Shown here: in pieces, positions 31,815 to 44,385 of the stretch
Position numbering within the stretch: position 1 is the stretch's first letter
Layout of the letters: each line of letters starts with the position of its first letter
Translations under genes and position numbers: made by a program
Notes under the pieces: model-generated
Seen by the model: only the letters and a program-made list of their open reading frames with translations
What the model was told of the DNA's origin: nothing
Databases searched by the model: none
DNA from: Endothia cerciana
Lineage: Eukaryota > Ascomycota > Sordariomycetes > Diaporthales > Cryphonectriaceae
Assembly (NCBI GenBank): GCA_026119935.1
Contig: JALRMH010000001.1
Coordinates: 2,655,475 to 2,719,474, forward strand
Direction of reading: 5' to 3'
Length of the DNA stretch: 64,000 nucleotides

Positions 31815-34398
31815 TTTCCCCCTTCGCACGTCAACTGGGTCAAGTCAGCATGAACAGGACGCATCTTGAATATGGCCCAGGATGGTCACACATCAGGAGG
31901 CATATATCATATGGGGCTGCATCATAATACGCCCGCTGCTACAGGCCGCACTGCTGTGACTCGAGGCGGGTTTGCTTGTGATGGCAGCCCGCGTGGTCTT
32001 AGCAGAGAATGGTAAGGCTTGGTACACGGCGCCTTCTCGGGGCTTCGAACAACCTCTCTCTGTGCTGCTCGTCAAGCCAGTCAGCAAAATCCCGTCATGA
32101 CAATCTTCCGAGCGTACTCGCATAAGGTCTCGACCACTGGAATGGCAGGGCTTGGCTTACATGCATTTCGCTTACCGAAGCTCTCGCACTCCGTTTCCGA
32201 ATCTGATTGATACCGTGTCGGCATTGATCCTGCGGCAGAGACACACGATTCGGAGCGTGATGGCGCGTCTGAAATGCCTCGTCCCTCGTTGGCGCGTCCT
32301 CCTATACATAGGTATGTGTCAGCGAGGATCACCGGGGGGGAGGGGGGAAGCCGCCAAGGTCTCCCCCCACAAGTGAAGGCTTCCGAGGCACCATCGCATC
32401 TCACGCATGCAATTGACTTGGATTTGGAATTCGGGAGTCCGTCCAAAGAAACTGCATCTGATTATTGCGCAACATATCACATGCTAGCGACCCAAGCAGA
32501 CCATCCCTGCCTCCGCTGATTTTGACGGATCGATTTACCGGAGCTAGGCTGGATCTGGAGATATCCTCAATGCTGCCCTCTGCCGACAACGAGGCCAGTT
32601 AAATAGGCTGATTCTGCAGCTGATGCTTTCCCTTTTGACGCCGACGCCACAAGGGGGCGTCTTCAGGGACCTGATTTGATGGGTCCTGGACCGGAATGAT
32701 CATTTTTGGCTGAAGACCGGAAGATGTCATGGAGCCTGCACAGAATAGCATACGCCAGGTCCGAGATTCGTCCCGCACATGTCAGCCATGAGACCAAGGA
32801 ATACGATCACACGGTGACCGGCACCACGAAGCCCAGTTTCTGGAGGAGCTTCCCCAGGCGCCTCGACGCCCCCTTCTCCAGGGACCTTTCAACGCTGGGG
32901 CCAGGCTGATGGCGGGGAATAGGATCCGGGTATACTCGGTCCCGACGCGCAGAGGTGGAAAACGATCAGGATTAGACTACGATGTCGGCCGAGATGAGGC
33001 TCGCAATTACGCGCCGTACAAGCCGGATCTGGGCTTGGGGACCGGTCGATCTCCATAGACTCGGACTCGAAATCGAGTCCGGCCGAGACCCGATCACAAT
33101 CACAACTCGGGCCCCGGGACCCTCGGCGCTGGGCGGGCTTCCCACGGGAAAGGGGTCATGTAAAACGTGTGATGTCGCGGCTTGTTTTGGGTGACAACAA
33201 TGGAGTCGATACCTGCTTAAGGTTCTTTTGCACGCTATCTCGATTTCGAAAGGATCACTCACCGGAAAGGCGCTGACGGGCGATCCATCTCGGCGCAAAC
33301 CTCTTGAAAGGGGAACCAGGGCCCTGGCCTCTGCCGAGGCGAGGTCGGCAAATACGCAGGGCACCGCGCCCTGTCGTTTTCTAGAAGAGCTGGCGAACAG
33401 GCTGGCGGGGATCACCCGCCGGAAGCCGATTCGCTCGAGGTGCCTGGCATCTTGTTGGGAAGGGCTGATGGATCAAGAAGCCTGGAGGATCAGTGCGCAT
33501 GTGCAAGCTGTCATCAACATCTGCCATGTCTCGACTCACACGTGCGTGCCCGTGTTCAGCCACTCTAGCCCCCGTGACAGCTGGTCAGGCTGTTGACAAG
33601 ACAACCTGATGTTCAAGGGCCAGCCTATCACGGCAGGCCTTGTCACTCGAGGCCGTCCCCAGACGCTCCTTGTCGTCAAGGTCGGACTCTCTGATGGAGC
33701 AAGCCTCGGTCTCGGAAATACTATGTACTGCTGGGAGGCCTAAGCTTTCTCCCAGAGGGCCTGGGCACGGGTGGGTTCCACCAGAACGACGGCTTCCTAT
33801 TGGAGCATGTACGCACTCTGTCTACCATGGTATATTGTGCGGTTCTTCAGTGGGCCATGCTCTGGCCACGAATTGCATACCCAGTACTGGGGTTGCCTTC
33901 AACAGGCCCTGGCCTGACGGGTGCCGAGGACCTTCGGCCCGCAATTGTTGGCACAATATCCTGTGCAGCCCCTTGCTTACTCCATATTGTCTTGGCCCAC
34001 ACTTCAGACAAGAGGCACAACTACTATGTATGCGAGGTACCATAGTAATTCACATGTCAGAGCCTGCAGATGTCTCATTGACACAAAGCCTTGCGAGCCG
34101 TGGATTAGAACCCCGAGGTACTACAGTACAAAGTTCCTCCGGCCAAGCAAGATCATGCACTCTTCACGCGGCACTTGGCTGCTGCATAGGGGACGAGCCG
34201 CGGCTTTGGGGGGGATTCGGAACCGAATGCGCCAGGCCTTGGCCTCGTGTGGACGGGTCCCGCCCGGATCTGATCCGCCTGGTCGCTATGGAGGAGGCAC
34301 CTTTTGGCTCTACGCTTGCGAGATATACCGGCGCGGGATGTGGCTTGACGACCAAGTCACACTTGAAGATCTGACCCTCCGTGGGAGAGGTCCTGAAT

Positions 34399-34463
34399 GT
34401 GTCTGCCTGTGTCTGCCTGTGTCTGCCTGTGTCTGCCTGTGTCTGCCTGTGTCTGCCTGTGTC
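34399..34463. repeat. 10-bp minisatellite GTCTGCCTGT x6
   Basis: Six exact tandem copies of GTCTGCCTGT at 34401-34460 with partial units at each side. The unit length is not a multiple of three, so open frames crossing it read all three phases in turn. It is noncoding in my view. Confidence 0.95.
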
Positions 34464-35034
34464 CTTGACGCTCGCCCTAATGATGATATCGGCTACACGG
34501 TCTCCAATGAAGCCCCGGTCGCGCTGCAGCAGTCGCACGACAGATACGTCAATACCACCGCGGCTCGGCGAGGCATCACAACACCGCCCCAAAGCTGCCA
34601 CCGGAGCCGGGCCACAGATGGGATGTTCGCGACCATTGGCGGCGAGGTGTGAGGTGCGACATCAGGCCCATGCCCGTCGCTCAACTTTAGCCGTACGAGA
34701 ACGTTCATGTGCAGGTTGTGATTCCGTCAGCGCCACGAGCTTCGCACCGAGGCAGACTCCTCGCAGGCGCCGGTGGGCTGCGCAAGCCACACGGCCAATC
34801 TTGCCGATTTCGCCTTCACACCGTGCCGGCATTTTCCTCCAAGCCATGGACTGGGATCTGGACTCGGCGAACGGGATAAAAGCCGTTGTTATTACACGTG
34901 GCTGCAGCTTTCCTGCGAGGGCTGCTCCGACCTTCCCTTCACTGCTGCGTGTCACCATGCAAGGCAGCAGGATTTGGGACGACCCGCCACAGTGGCATGC
35001 TCCCTGGGGGCCTGTTCGCGATATGGCACCTGCA

Positions 35035-35077
35035 GGCATTGGCGCTTTCGCGATCGGGTTCGAATAGCGCCAATGCC
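35035..35077. other. Inverted repeat, 12-bp perfect stem
   Basis: GGCATTGGCGCT at 35035-35046 pairs perfectly with AGCGCCAATGCC at 35066-35077 around a 19-base loop. As RNA it would form a stable hairpin. As DNA it could be a cruciform or paired binding site. No gene ends nearby to make it a 3' UTR element. Confidence 0.6.
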
Positions 35078-37873
35078 AGCAAGTACCCATCCACTCCCAT
35101 CCTGCCATTTTACGGGATCGTGCTTAGCGGCGCAGGCCGGTCTGGCGCCAGGCTGTCTCCCTGTCGCGCCTGCGACCAACCTCGACTCCCAAGCCTCCTG
35201 TGTAGAGAGTGGGCCTAGAACGACGGCGAAATCACGGATGCCCGCTTCCGGGGGCATGCTCCGTCGTTGGTTCTCTAGCGGCTCTGTCTATCGAATCGCC
35301 GTCGTACTCGCCAAGAGCCGTGATTTGCTTCTGGCCGCAGCGCTACCGCAATACAGAGCAGGTGGGCACCTCCAGCAGGACGACCCTCGGGCGGCACGCG
35401 AGGCCCAAGCCACAGCGGCACGAGGAATATCGGGACGGCAGTCGTAGGCTGCGCATGACCGGGTCGGGCGCCACAGGTAGGGGGGGCGGGCGTCTTGACG
35501 TTTGCCTGAAGCCTGGGAGCTTTGCTCCGCCTTGTACGCGTACCGCCGTACTGCCCTGGGTGCGCCCGCCCAAACCCGCGACCGGTCCCCCAGTGGTCGA
35601 GGATTCGTCTCACGACGACCGGCAGGGACCGTTTGCCAACCAACTGCATGTCAAGACCACTGGTTGTTAAGCACCTCGAACAGCCACGACCCCCTCCGCG
35701 GACGTGAGGTGAGCGCCGTCAGGGTTTGACACCGAGGGTGTGGGGACCGGTACGAAGCCTGCTCATGTGCAGGTGGGCTGTTGGAAGACGAGGTCACATT
35801 TACCGTCCGGATTCAGTGCCTAATCCCGGCTCCTCATTGCTTCGACCCAAGGCGCTGGGATCGAGCTAACGACGACATGCCGAGCCCGCCTTAATAGTCT
35901 CTCTGCTATAGACAAGGGTCTTTTGCTCGTGTCGACCCAAACATATCCGGCGCCGGCCACCCCCCGCAAATGAATCGCGACTTCAGACCAGCGTCACCAC
36001 TGGCGACCAGTGCCAGCCCGTCAGGCAGGGCGGCAGGCTTTTCCAAACTCGCCTGTAATCTGCCCCAGGCGCGTCAGTCGTTGGCTTGGTACCTCTTGAC
36101 GGCGTGAAATGGGGACCCCCACGAAGCAGCGCCAGAGACGGCGTGTGCAAAGCGAATGATCACCTGCGCAGCAAGCCGAGACCAGCTTCTCGGTCGGCAT
36201 GATGCCTGCTCAGGCTGGCGCACGAACCCCCTCATCTGACGATCAGGAGCCAGGTGGACGGTGGCTTCCGGCCCAGACTTGCCCGTCTTGAGCGTCTCTA
36301 TCCAGGTAGTCGGGTCGTGGTGGACCCCCTCCCCCCCCCTCCCCCCCGAGCGTTGGCCTAGTCCTGACCGTTGCGACAATCCGTTGCACGGTCACGGCAA
36401 CCAGTCTTGACGGCGCTACCATGCCATGGCTTCTCAGGCAGCGGATGTTGCGCCCAGAGACTTCCCACGGCAACTGCTAACCACAAGTGGCACGGCCAGC
36501 GGCCAGCAGATGAGGACGGGTCTGCACCTGACGACGGACGGAGCGCCCTGAAACTTCGTGGGACTTCAGCAGGCCCGGTGGAAAGAGTCCCCGCTACAGG
36601 GCCTGTCCTCTTGTTGCGGGCTCATCCTGAATCTCGGTGCTGATATCTAGGCACCTAGGTGGTCCTGACAACCCCCATCTCATAGACCGCGCCGGAGCAG
36701 GGGCTCCCTGACTCAACTTGACTCCGCACCGCACAGAGACTTGTTTAGCTCGAAGTTGACCAAGATCGCTGTAGGCCTCAGGTATGCAACCAAAGGGGTT
36801 AGGTGACCGGGCAGAGCCATTGTTGGGGATCTTGGATGCCTGTACCGCCCCGTAGCTTCGAGGGCGGCGGTCGAAGCATTGGGCATGCCGACGGTTGGTG
36901 CCTCTCAGGAACATCGCATGGGCGGATAACCCGTATTCGCAGGCCCCACTCGATCCCACTCACCATCGGTTCGGCACATGGAGTTCCATCTGGAAGAGCG
37001 GCAGTCTGTGCTTCGGCGAGCCTCCCAGAGCTGCCCGCCCAGCTACCATGTATGGTACTAATGTTTCCTTCTTGCGCGTCATGATGTGACTGGGTCAGAT
37101 CAGATGCTGTTGGGACTCGTTGCCTGTGCCTCGCGGACAGTACCCCGACCCTTGGTGCTAGGCCGCAAACAACTGGGGGCCAGGCCCAGCGCTTCACCGG
37201 CATCCCAGGCTCGGCTCCAGTTTGTGCACCGGGCAGGTCCACCGGGGGTCGTCGACACTGACACTTTACATTTACCATATTGGTAATGGCCCGTCCCTCC
37301 GGCTATCGCTGGCCCAGCCTGGGAGGTTACGGCTTGGCAGCGGTGCCGGAGATCACTGCTCCCGCGCCAGGGATCGACTGTCACCACATCGTCACACAGT
37401 CAGTCTCGTGTTGTTGAAAGGGACCTGAGCGCTGCAAGCTGGGCGGCACCCCAACCTGCGAACCCTCAGAACGAAGAACCGCGCAGAGCCTCCGAGGGCT
37501 CGACGAGCGTTCGAGCCGCAGTGGATCTGTCCCAAGCCCTTGCCCCCCCCCCCCCCTACCCAGCCAGCCAGACCCACTACTGCTGCCCTGCTCTGACCCC
37601 GGGGAGACTTGTACCGTAGTACTTATGCACCTCCTTCCCGTCTTTGACAAGCCTCGAATCTCTCATGTCCCCTTTTTTGTCGGCTTTGCTTACGCGCAAA
37701 AGAACAGGCCCCAGGCCGCCCGGCACTTCTCGGTACGTCAGGGCAGGATGGTGGGAGTCGAGGCCCGGCAGGGCACAAGCAGATGCACCTCCCTGCAGGA
37801 GGACCCGGTCTGGATCCTTCTGTTGGGGGACTTCTCTTGCATCAATCTTGATCATCGTCCAAATTTTGTAAAA

Positions 37874-37909
37874 TTTTTTTTTTTTAAAAAAAAAAAAAGA
37901 AAAAAAAAA
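37874..37909. repeat. T-run/A-run block
   Basis: A run of 12 T followed directly by about 13 A, then G and 9 more A. It forms a self-complementary dA:dT tract, the kind of sequence that excludes nucleosomes. Confidence 0.85.
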
Positions 37910-38961
37910 GGCGCGGTTCGTCGCATGACCAGCCCAGAGTCTCGACCTCCAGAGCCGCCTGCGACCTGGGAAGGGCTCCTCGTCCCTTTCCTGGCTTCTC
38001 CGCGGCGCCCACTAGGGCCGAATCCTTTCGCCGCGTCTCGGTGGTGTCAGCTCGCTTGGCTCGACACAGGAGTTGTCCTTCCCGCTCCAAGGCAGCTTGC
38101 CCACAGACGTGCCCTGTCCTTGCAGAATGGGCCCCCTTTTGACCACGAGCTCAGGACTACCATAGTATGACCCCGCCAGGCCACCGCGCCAGTAGGGATT
38201 GCCAGCTGGTCCTCCCGCCAAGGGGACTACCGATGGAGCTTCCCCATAGTAGTGCCATTGAATACAAAGGATCTGGGGGGGTGGCCAAGGAGCCGGGAGA
38301 CATGCCCCCCCCCGGGCGGTGGCGACTACCGTCTTGGACAATCTGGAATCCACCTCAAATCTCATTATTGAAGCATGGCACCCAGGAGCCACGGATCCGG
38401 GTGGGACCACCGGCTCTCGTCCGCACGTGTACCTCCGTCCATAGCAAAAGCACCTCCGGCAGGGGGGACTGACTACCGGGGCGACAATACTACCCAAGGG
38501 GGCTCGGCTCGTCCGCCCTCCGGGTCTGTCGAGGTACCGGGGCGCTGGGACGACCGCACACTGTAAAGGGCAATCTCTCATCACGCTGCCGTTCCAAGTT
38601 TTCGAGTCAACCCACCCCCAGGGCCCAAGGGGGAGGGGGGGTACATTGGTGACATGGCAGTCAGCCCTCCTGTGCGGACCAATACCGCTCCCACCATCGA
38701 AGGGTTACATCTCACGGTCAGCGTCAGCCGCGATCCTTGTTGATACCATGTGGACCCCGTACTTGGTAGCGCCGGGCACCTCAGCTTCCAGGCCGCTCTG
38801 CTTTGTCAAAGTACAGTTACCAGCCGAGGGCCTCTCTGCCCATAGGACTCCTCAGCAGCTGGGCCGGGCGAGGAGAGGAGAAAAAAAAAAGCTTATCTCC
38901 CTGGGGGGGGGGGGGGGCTCGGCAGGTGGCATACAATAACCAAATATCCGCCCACTCCAAG

Positions 38962-38992
38962 CCACACACACACCCACACACACACACACACC
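38962..38992. repeat. CA microsatellite
   Basis: A (CA)n tract with one CC interruption, upstream of the Zn2Cys6 regulator gene. Confidence 0.85.
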
Positions 38993-39538
38993 CCAACCAT
39001 AGAGCGTCTCGTGTCATCGAGTTCCTAGCCCTACCACCACGCCCCTCCAAGACCGAACTATCTCCCAGGGCCCTCGGACCTTGGAAGAGTAACATAAATC
39101 TACTTCTCCATCCAGAAAGGGCCAGAACAGGTACAGGGCGGAAACCAGAGCGCGCCCGTCGACACCCTACATTTATCCAAAATCAGGAACCCTGCCGGGA
39201 GCTCTGGATCTTGGTCCTTCCTCGCTGGGCTGAAAGGTGTGTGTGCACGTCTGCATGCCGCATGTGTGTTAGATGCGCCAAGTTGCGCACGCTAAAAGAC
39301 GGACAGGAGCCTACCTTATTTACCCGGCGGACCTCACTCCTGCCATCCTGCTCGACTAGCTATATTTCCCGCTGCCCCCCCCCCCCGCGGACGTGGCTTG
39401 TAGACTCAGGAGACCCGGCGGTATCTGGCAATCCCCTTCAGAAAACGGCTTAAAACCAAAGGAAATGCGAGAGGCAACCCAGCACTGACCGACATTGGAC
39501 CTTCCTGCCTCCCTCGGACTTCCACCACCTTAGCATCA

Positions 39539-41162
39539 ATGGGGATGTTGTCGGACTACCAACATCAGCAGCACCGTGCCGCCCCTATCCACGACGTCCC
39601 AGATACGCCACCGGAACTGGTGAGCCCCAGCTCGTCGGCATACTCATCGATTCCATCTGAGGGTCATTCGACCTGGAGATCGAGGTCGAACGGCCCTCTC
39701 TCGCCGCCCATGTCCAGCCATGACCAGCCCCATCTCTCTGGCAACAGTGACGATATGGGCAGGAAGCACTCAGAGGATGCGCGGCTACGGGAGGAACCGA
39801 CAGCCCAGCAGCCCAGCAGCACGGGCGGTGCTCCACGGCAACAGCTTCCTCCGCTGAGCAGCCTCTTCCCCGTGGGGATGCGGTCTCTTCCCTCGCCACA
39901 CTCAGAGCGCCCGTCGTATTCTGCCGCTTCGCCCTTGGATCCACCCCGGAGCGCTGGTGGCTATCTAGAGAGGACCGGCTCCTCCTCCTCCTCCTCATAC
40001 TTCCCCCCTGCAGCGTCGTCTGCGTCAGCACAACCGCAAGCGAGGACCGTGTATGAGCCTAAGCTATTCGACAGGACAGTTCCATCACTCCCACCACATC
40101 ACAGGACAGCATTCCCAGGCCCACTGTCGCCTGGGGCGAGGGAGCCAGGCAGAGCAGACCCCAGCCATAGGTGGTCCTTCCATCAGGACATGGTTCGAGG
40201 GAGCGAATGCTCCATCGCGGGGCGAGAGCACGCAGGCCGGTATCAGACACAACCACTGGCTGGCCAAAAACATGCCCACGAAGGCTACCTCGGCGGCGGC
40301 GGCAGCGGCAGCGGCAGCTACCGTGGTGATGCACGAACCTCCCATCACCACTACGCGCCACAGCATCCCAGCCCATACGCCCATCAGCCATCAGCCTCGG
40401 GGAGCGGGGAGACGATCCCGACCAAGGACGGGCTGGGACCCAAGATCTGGACGGGGACGCACTTCCTGCCGCGTTTCGTGAGGGCGGCGGAGCTCCCCGG
40501 CGAGGGCATGTGCTACTTCTATGACGACGGCAGCCACTGCAAGACGGTCATCGACGGGGAGGCTGTCAATGCGCACTGGGGCGTGACCAAGGCGGGCAAG
40601 CCGCGCAAGAGGCTGGCGATTGCGTGTGTGACGTGTAGGGAGAAGAAGATCAAGTGCGATCCGGACTATCCACGGTGTGTGCAGTGTGAGAAATTTGGGC
40701 GGGTCTGCAAGTTCAAGAATGCGTGAGTCTCCAGTTTCCACAACCCGGAAACCAACCCCGGGGGGCCCTTAGGCGGGAGAGGAGCGCGAATGCTAACACG
40801 GAGGCAGTCCCCGAGGCGGTGGCCATCACAACACCTCGCCATCGACACCACTCGACGAGGGCGAGGACCCGCCCCCGCGTCATCGAGGTCCCTTCGACCA
40901 TCCGAGGTCGAGATATTCATCCTCGACCTCGCCGCGGGCGGCTGAGCCCCCGTTGTTGCTCGCCGCACCACCGAAACGGGTGAAATACGAGCCAGGCTAC
41001 CCACCCCCGAGACCCGACGATAGGAGAGAGCTGGGCCCGCCATCATCATGGCACCAACAGCAGCACCCTGCCGGACAGCTGCCTCCCCCCCGAGTCCACG
41101 ACGACGTAGCATTCCGCCAACGATATGCTTACCCCGATAGGAGGCCCGATGCCCGGGTGTAG
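39539..41162 (+). CDS. Zn2Cys6 regulator with C-terminal zinc cluster
   Basis: Two exons, 39539-40722 and 40808-41162, give 512 residues. Residues 1-300 are low complexity (Ser, Pro, His, Gln; a Gly-Ser run GGGGSGSGS near 250). A compact, conserved-looking block follows: WTGTHFLPRFVRAAELPGEG, then MCYFYDDGSHCKTVIDGE, then HWGVTKAGKPRKRLAIA. This runs into the binuclear zinc cluster at 363-390, with spacing C-X2-C-X6-C-X6-C-X2-C-X6-C (starts CVTCREKKIKC). The tail is Pro/Arg/Asp-rich with a basic PPKRVKYEPGY. Most fungal zinc-cluster regulators carry the cluster at the N-terminus and have a middle homology region; neither applies here. It is presumed to be a nuclear DNA-binding protein with unknown targets. 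The first of two Met codons (MGM) is taken as the start. Confidence 0.9.
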
Positions 41163-42612
41163 TAGCCTCGCATTTCGGCGATACACTTCAGCGCCACACT
41201 CGACAGGCCCCCTGGCGCATGCGGAATGACCCTCAGCTGTGGCGCTGGCGAGACATCTCCGGGGAGACATCTTTGGCAACCGCCACGCGCCGGTACTTGT
41301 CTCAGGCGGACTAGCCCTTCCGAAGGTGGCTGATGACGATCATCATCATCTCAGGGTGGAACAGGCGGGCTCTCTCCCTGCCCTGTGCCATGCCACAGCA
41401 GGCTGAGGAGCGCACGCAGGGTCGATGTATCCGGTGTCATTGAGTAGCGGTCAGTGGTGCCACGTTGACTAGTCTCCCAGGGCTGAGTCTCCCCTCAAGG
41501 GACAATTCCAGCCGACGACGACCCTGTGGCTTGAGGGTATCCTCACCGTGTCTGTTCCACCCTGAGAATACTTCCTGAACTATCGACGCTAGGGGTGGGC
41601 TATCATCAACCCGCACCGAGTGGGTGCTTCTGCAACTCCACATGTTTGTTCGAGGGGTTCTAGACCAATACCAGCGCCGCGAGTGCGTAAAGTCTGTAGG
41701 TGGCTTCAGTGGCGACAGACATCCGATCCCAAGCGTCTTTCGACGGGGTTGTGGAGGGGGTTCCGGTGGCCGCTGGCTGATCCTCGCCGACAACCCCTCG
41801 AGAGTCCAACTTTCGACAAGGACACCGAAGCCACGTTGAGGGGGGTCAGTGTCTCTCATCTTGTCCACCAATACCTCAAACTGTAATACTATGGCCCAGC
41901 GTCTGCTTTCGTCTTCATCATCGCATCTAGCCGGGCGTTTGTTTGGATCGTCCCAACCCAGGGAGGGGGGTGGGGCGGGGAGGAAAGGCAACATACATAT
42001 AGCCTGTCGTTGAGGGCGTGATGCTGTTTGTTCACTTTGTGTCATGTCTCCAAGTTGGAAGAGGAATATTCTAAGGGCAACCTGATCTTGGGACGCAATC
42101 GCCGTTTCATACCTTGTAAAACAAAGGGGTTTTTTTTCTTCAATTTTTTGATTTTTTTGATTTTTGATTTTTTTTGGGAATGGCATGATGCACGGGAAGA
42201 AGAAAGGCAACAGATGCCACCTTGGGGCATTGTCGGGAACCACAGAACCTAGTGAACACGATGTCAGAGTGGGGCGTAATGCAATTTAATGATGAGGCTC
42301 CATGTACTCTGTGAGAGTGAGGTCGCAGGTGGTGTGCCCCCCCCCCCTCTGCCCCCCCCTCTGCCACCCAGAATCTCCCGAATCGCTTTACTATGGCGAC
42401 GCTCGCACGGATCGTTTCCGGGGAATCTGCGACCATGTATTATTACATAAGCAGGTACTTTGGTACATTCAAGGGAAACCTCGCCTGCCCGCCTCGGGGA
42501 ACGAGCAGCCTCATTCTTGAGGGGCTGCAACAGATGGAACGGCGGCCTGTGAACCACCATCCTTTCAGCGTCTAGATCACAAGGCCATGGCGACTTTGGC
42601 CAGTCCTTCAAA
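41163..42612. other. Intergenic region
   Basis: A gap of 1.45 kb between the regulator and the WD40 gene. It contains a T-rich tract at 42127-42177. A 268-residue open frame on the minus strand (41437-42243) has no domain and begins inside that tract; I do not call it. Confidence 0.55.
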
Positions 42613-42847
42613 ATGGCTTTTCCATACAAGCCCGTAGCCTACTTGACGGGTGCAAATGGTGAGTGCAACACATGGACACTCCCATCACATCACGTCGTGA
42701 CTCTCACAGGTCAACGTCGTCAGTAAATCCATCACGGCTGACAACCCCCCCAGGACCAATCCATGCCCTCGCCTACTCCGCCTCGCCCGGCACGTACATC
42801 CTCACCGGCAGCGCGGACCGTTCCATCCGCCTCTACAACCCCACCCC

Positions 42848-42879
<32 letters not shown>

Positions 42880-43874
42880 CCACCACCACCACCACCGGCC
42901 CCGTCCCAAACTCACATATCAGGAAGCAACAGCAGCAGCAGCCGCCCTCCGGCAGCGGGATGCCGGAGGGCCGCCTGATCCAGACCTACCAGGCCCACTC
43001 CCACTCGGTCCTGTCGCTGTCGGTCGCGGCCGACAACGCGCGCTTCGCGTCCGCCGGCGGCGACCGCACCGTCTTCCTGTGGGACGTGTCGACGGCGCAG
43101 ACCCTGCGCCGGTTCTCGCACGCCGCGGAGGGCCACGTGGGGCGCGTGAATTGCGTGGCGATGGGCGGCGCGGACGACTCGCTGGTGGTCTCGGGGGGGT
43201 TCGACACCACCGTGCGGGTCTGGGACGCCAAGGGGGGCGGCGGGGGCGGCGGCGCGAGGCCGATCATGGTGCTGGACGGGGCGAGGGACGCCATCTCGTC
43301 CGTGGTCGTGCGCGGCGCGGAGATCGTCAGCGGGTCCGTGGACGGGCGCGTGAGGGCCTACGACGTGCGCATGGGCCGGGTGACGACGGACGTCGTGGGC
43401 GCCAGCGTCACGAGCCTGTGTCTCACGCAGGACGGGCGGGCGGTTCTGGTGGGGAGCCTGGACAGCCGGGTGAGGCTGATGGACCGGGAGGGCGGGACGT
43501 GCCTGAGGACCTATGGCGGGGACGACGAGAGCGGGGCCTGGAGGAACGAGGACCTGCGGGTGCAGAGTCTGCTGGGCGGGAGGGAGAGGTTCGTCGTTGC
43601 CGGTGACGAGATGGCTGGCGAGGCGTCTGGGCCGCCGGCAGAGGGAGGCAGGCTGTGGGTCTGGGATCTCATGACGGGGAAGTTGATTTCAAAGGTCAAT
43701 GTTCCGTGGGGCCCGGCAGGGACGGAGAAGCTGAAGCGGGTTGTCGGGAGGGATGGGAAGGAAAAGGATCGCCGGCTTGTCGTGAGCTGTCTCGCATGGA
43801 GAGAGGCAGGCTTTGGTGACCAGTTCTGCGCTGGCGGCACCTCCGGGGCAGTCACGGTATTTGGCCCTGCGTGA
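42613..43874 (+). CDS. WD40 repeat protein, WDR83/MORG1-like
   Basis: Two exons, 42613-42658 and 42754-43874, give 388 residues. The small first exon (MAFPYKPVAYLTGANG) joins to GPIHALAYSASPGTYILTGS, making the first WD repeat complete (ends SIRLYNP). More repeats follow: FASAGGDRTVFLWDV, VVSGGFDTTVRVWDA, IVSGSVDGRVRAYDVR, VLVGSLDSRVRLMDREG and a closing C-terminal blade. This matches the WDR83/MORG1 family, a scaffold linked to MAPK modules and also found with spliceosomes in animals; the fungal role is not established. Repeat 1 is followed by a Ser10-Thr6 run (AGC/ACC codons) and a five-Gln run, species-specific insertions in a loop. The intron carries a C-rich acceptor (CCCCCCCAG). Confidence 0.88.
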
Positions 43875-44385
43875 GAGACATCGTCTGGGCGCAAACAATA
43901 TAGAGATAGCCCAGCCCCGCCCGACCCCGTCGTTTTGGGTCAGGAGCTTTGCATAAGGCATAGAGGCATACGGGTGCACGAGGACAAAATCTAGGGAGCA
44001 ACAGTTCTAAGGCCCGTCATGGTCCAGATTCAACGGCGGGGTCCCATCCCGTCTTGCAGAGCCTTTTAGAAGCAATGGCGGCAGGCCAGTCTCGAATTCG
44101 TCGTTCTTGACTACTTGCCCTCCTCAGTCTATAAATAAGCCGTGCTGAATAAACTGTGCGCAAATGAATGCGAAGTGCCCGCCAGGCGCCAAACACCAGT
44201 GTTCCACCCTGCCCCCCGAAATGCAATCATTTTCGCAACTATCCACGAGGTTTCCGACGCGGGATGGGATATATATATGTGTGTATCGTCACAACCAAAA
44301 GAAAGCTTATGTGCCGTCCGTTCGCTCCGTGAAAGAGTACGAGCCTTGTTCTTCGGCGGTCCAACCATGACAGCGTCCGTCGAGC
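43875..44385. other. Convergent intergenic region
   Basis: A gap of 511 bases between the WD40 and mannosyltransferase 3' ends. Nothing stands out apart from a short TA-rich patch near 44267-44285. Confidence 0.55.

Larger units (their letters stand above)
27555..34395. other. Gene desert, left half
   Basis: No supportable protein gene or complete RNA gene on either strand. Many open frames of 60-240 residues overlap in several frames at once, which reflects GC-rich sequence with few stops. Noted inside: a T-rich tract at 28449-28478, a possible coding relic at 28792-29330, a 14-bp perfect palindrome at 30890-30903, a run of 14 G at 31801-31814, and near-palindromes of the TACCATRGTA type at 33823, 34037 and 34118. 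The sequence is not AT-rich, so it is not a typical mutated transposon island. Confidence 0.5.
34464..39538. other. Gene desert, right half
   Basis: Gene-free stretch leading to the promoter of the Zn2Cys6 regulator. It contains a 12-bp-stem hairpin at 35035-35077, a run of 14 C at 37543-37556, GTACCGTAGTAC at 37611-37622, a T-run/A-run block at 37874-37908, TACCATAGTA at 38158-38167, a run of 15 G at 38903-38917, a CA repeat at 38962-38992 and a run of 12 C at 39375-39386. The overlapping open frames of 220 residues or more at 34381-35447 show no domain. Confidence 0.5.

Noticed and set aside
33640..35447. Four overlapping plus-strand open frames of 224-244 residues
   Set aside because: They occupy different frames of the same DNA, run through a 10-bp minisatellite, and have no recognisable motif. 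This is best explained by few stop codons in GC-rich sequence.
41437..42243. 268-residue open frame on the minus strand between the Zn2Cys6 and WD40 genes
   Set aside because: No domain, starts within an A/T homopolymer-rich tract, composition like translated noncoding DNA, and no splice-linked extension that makes sense.
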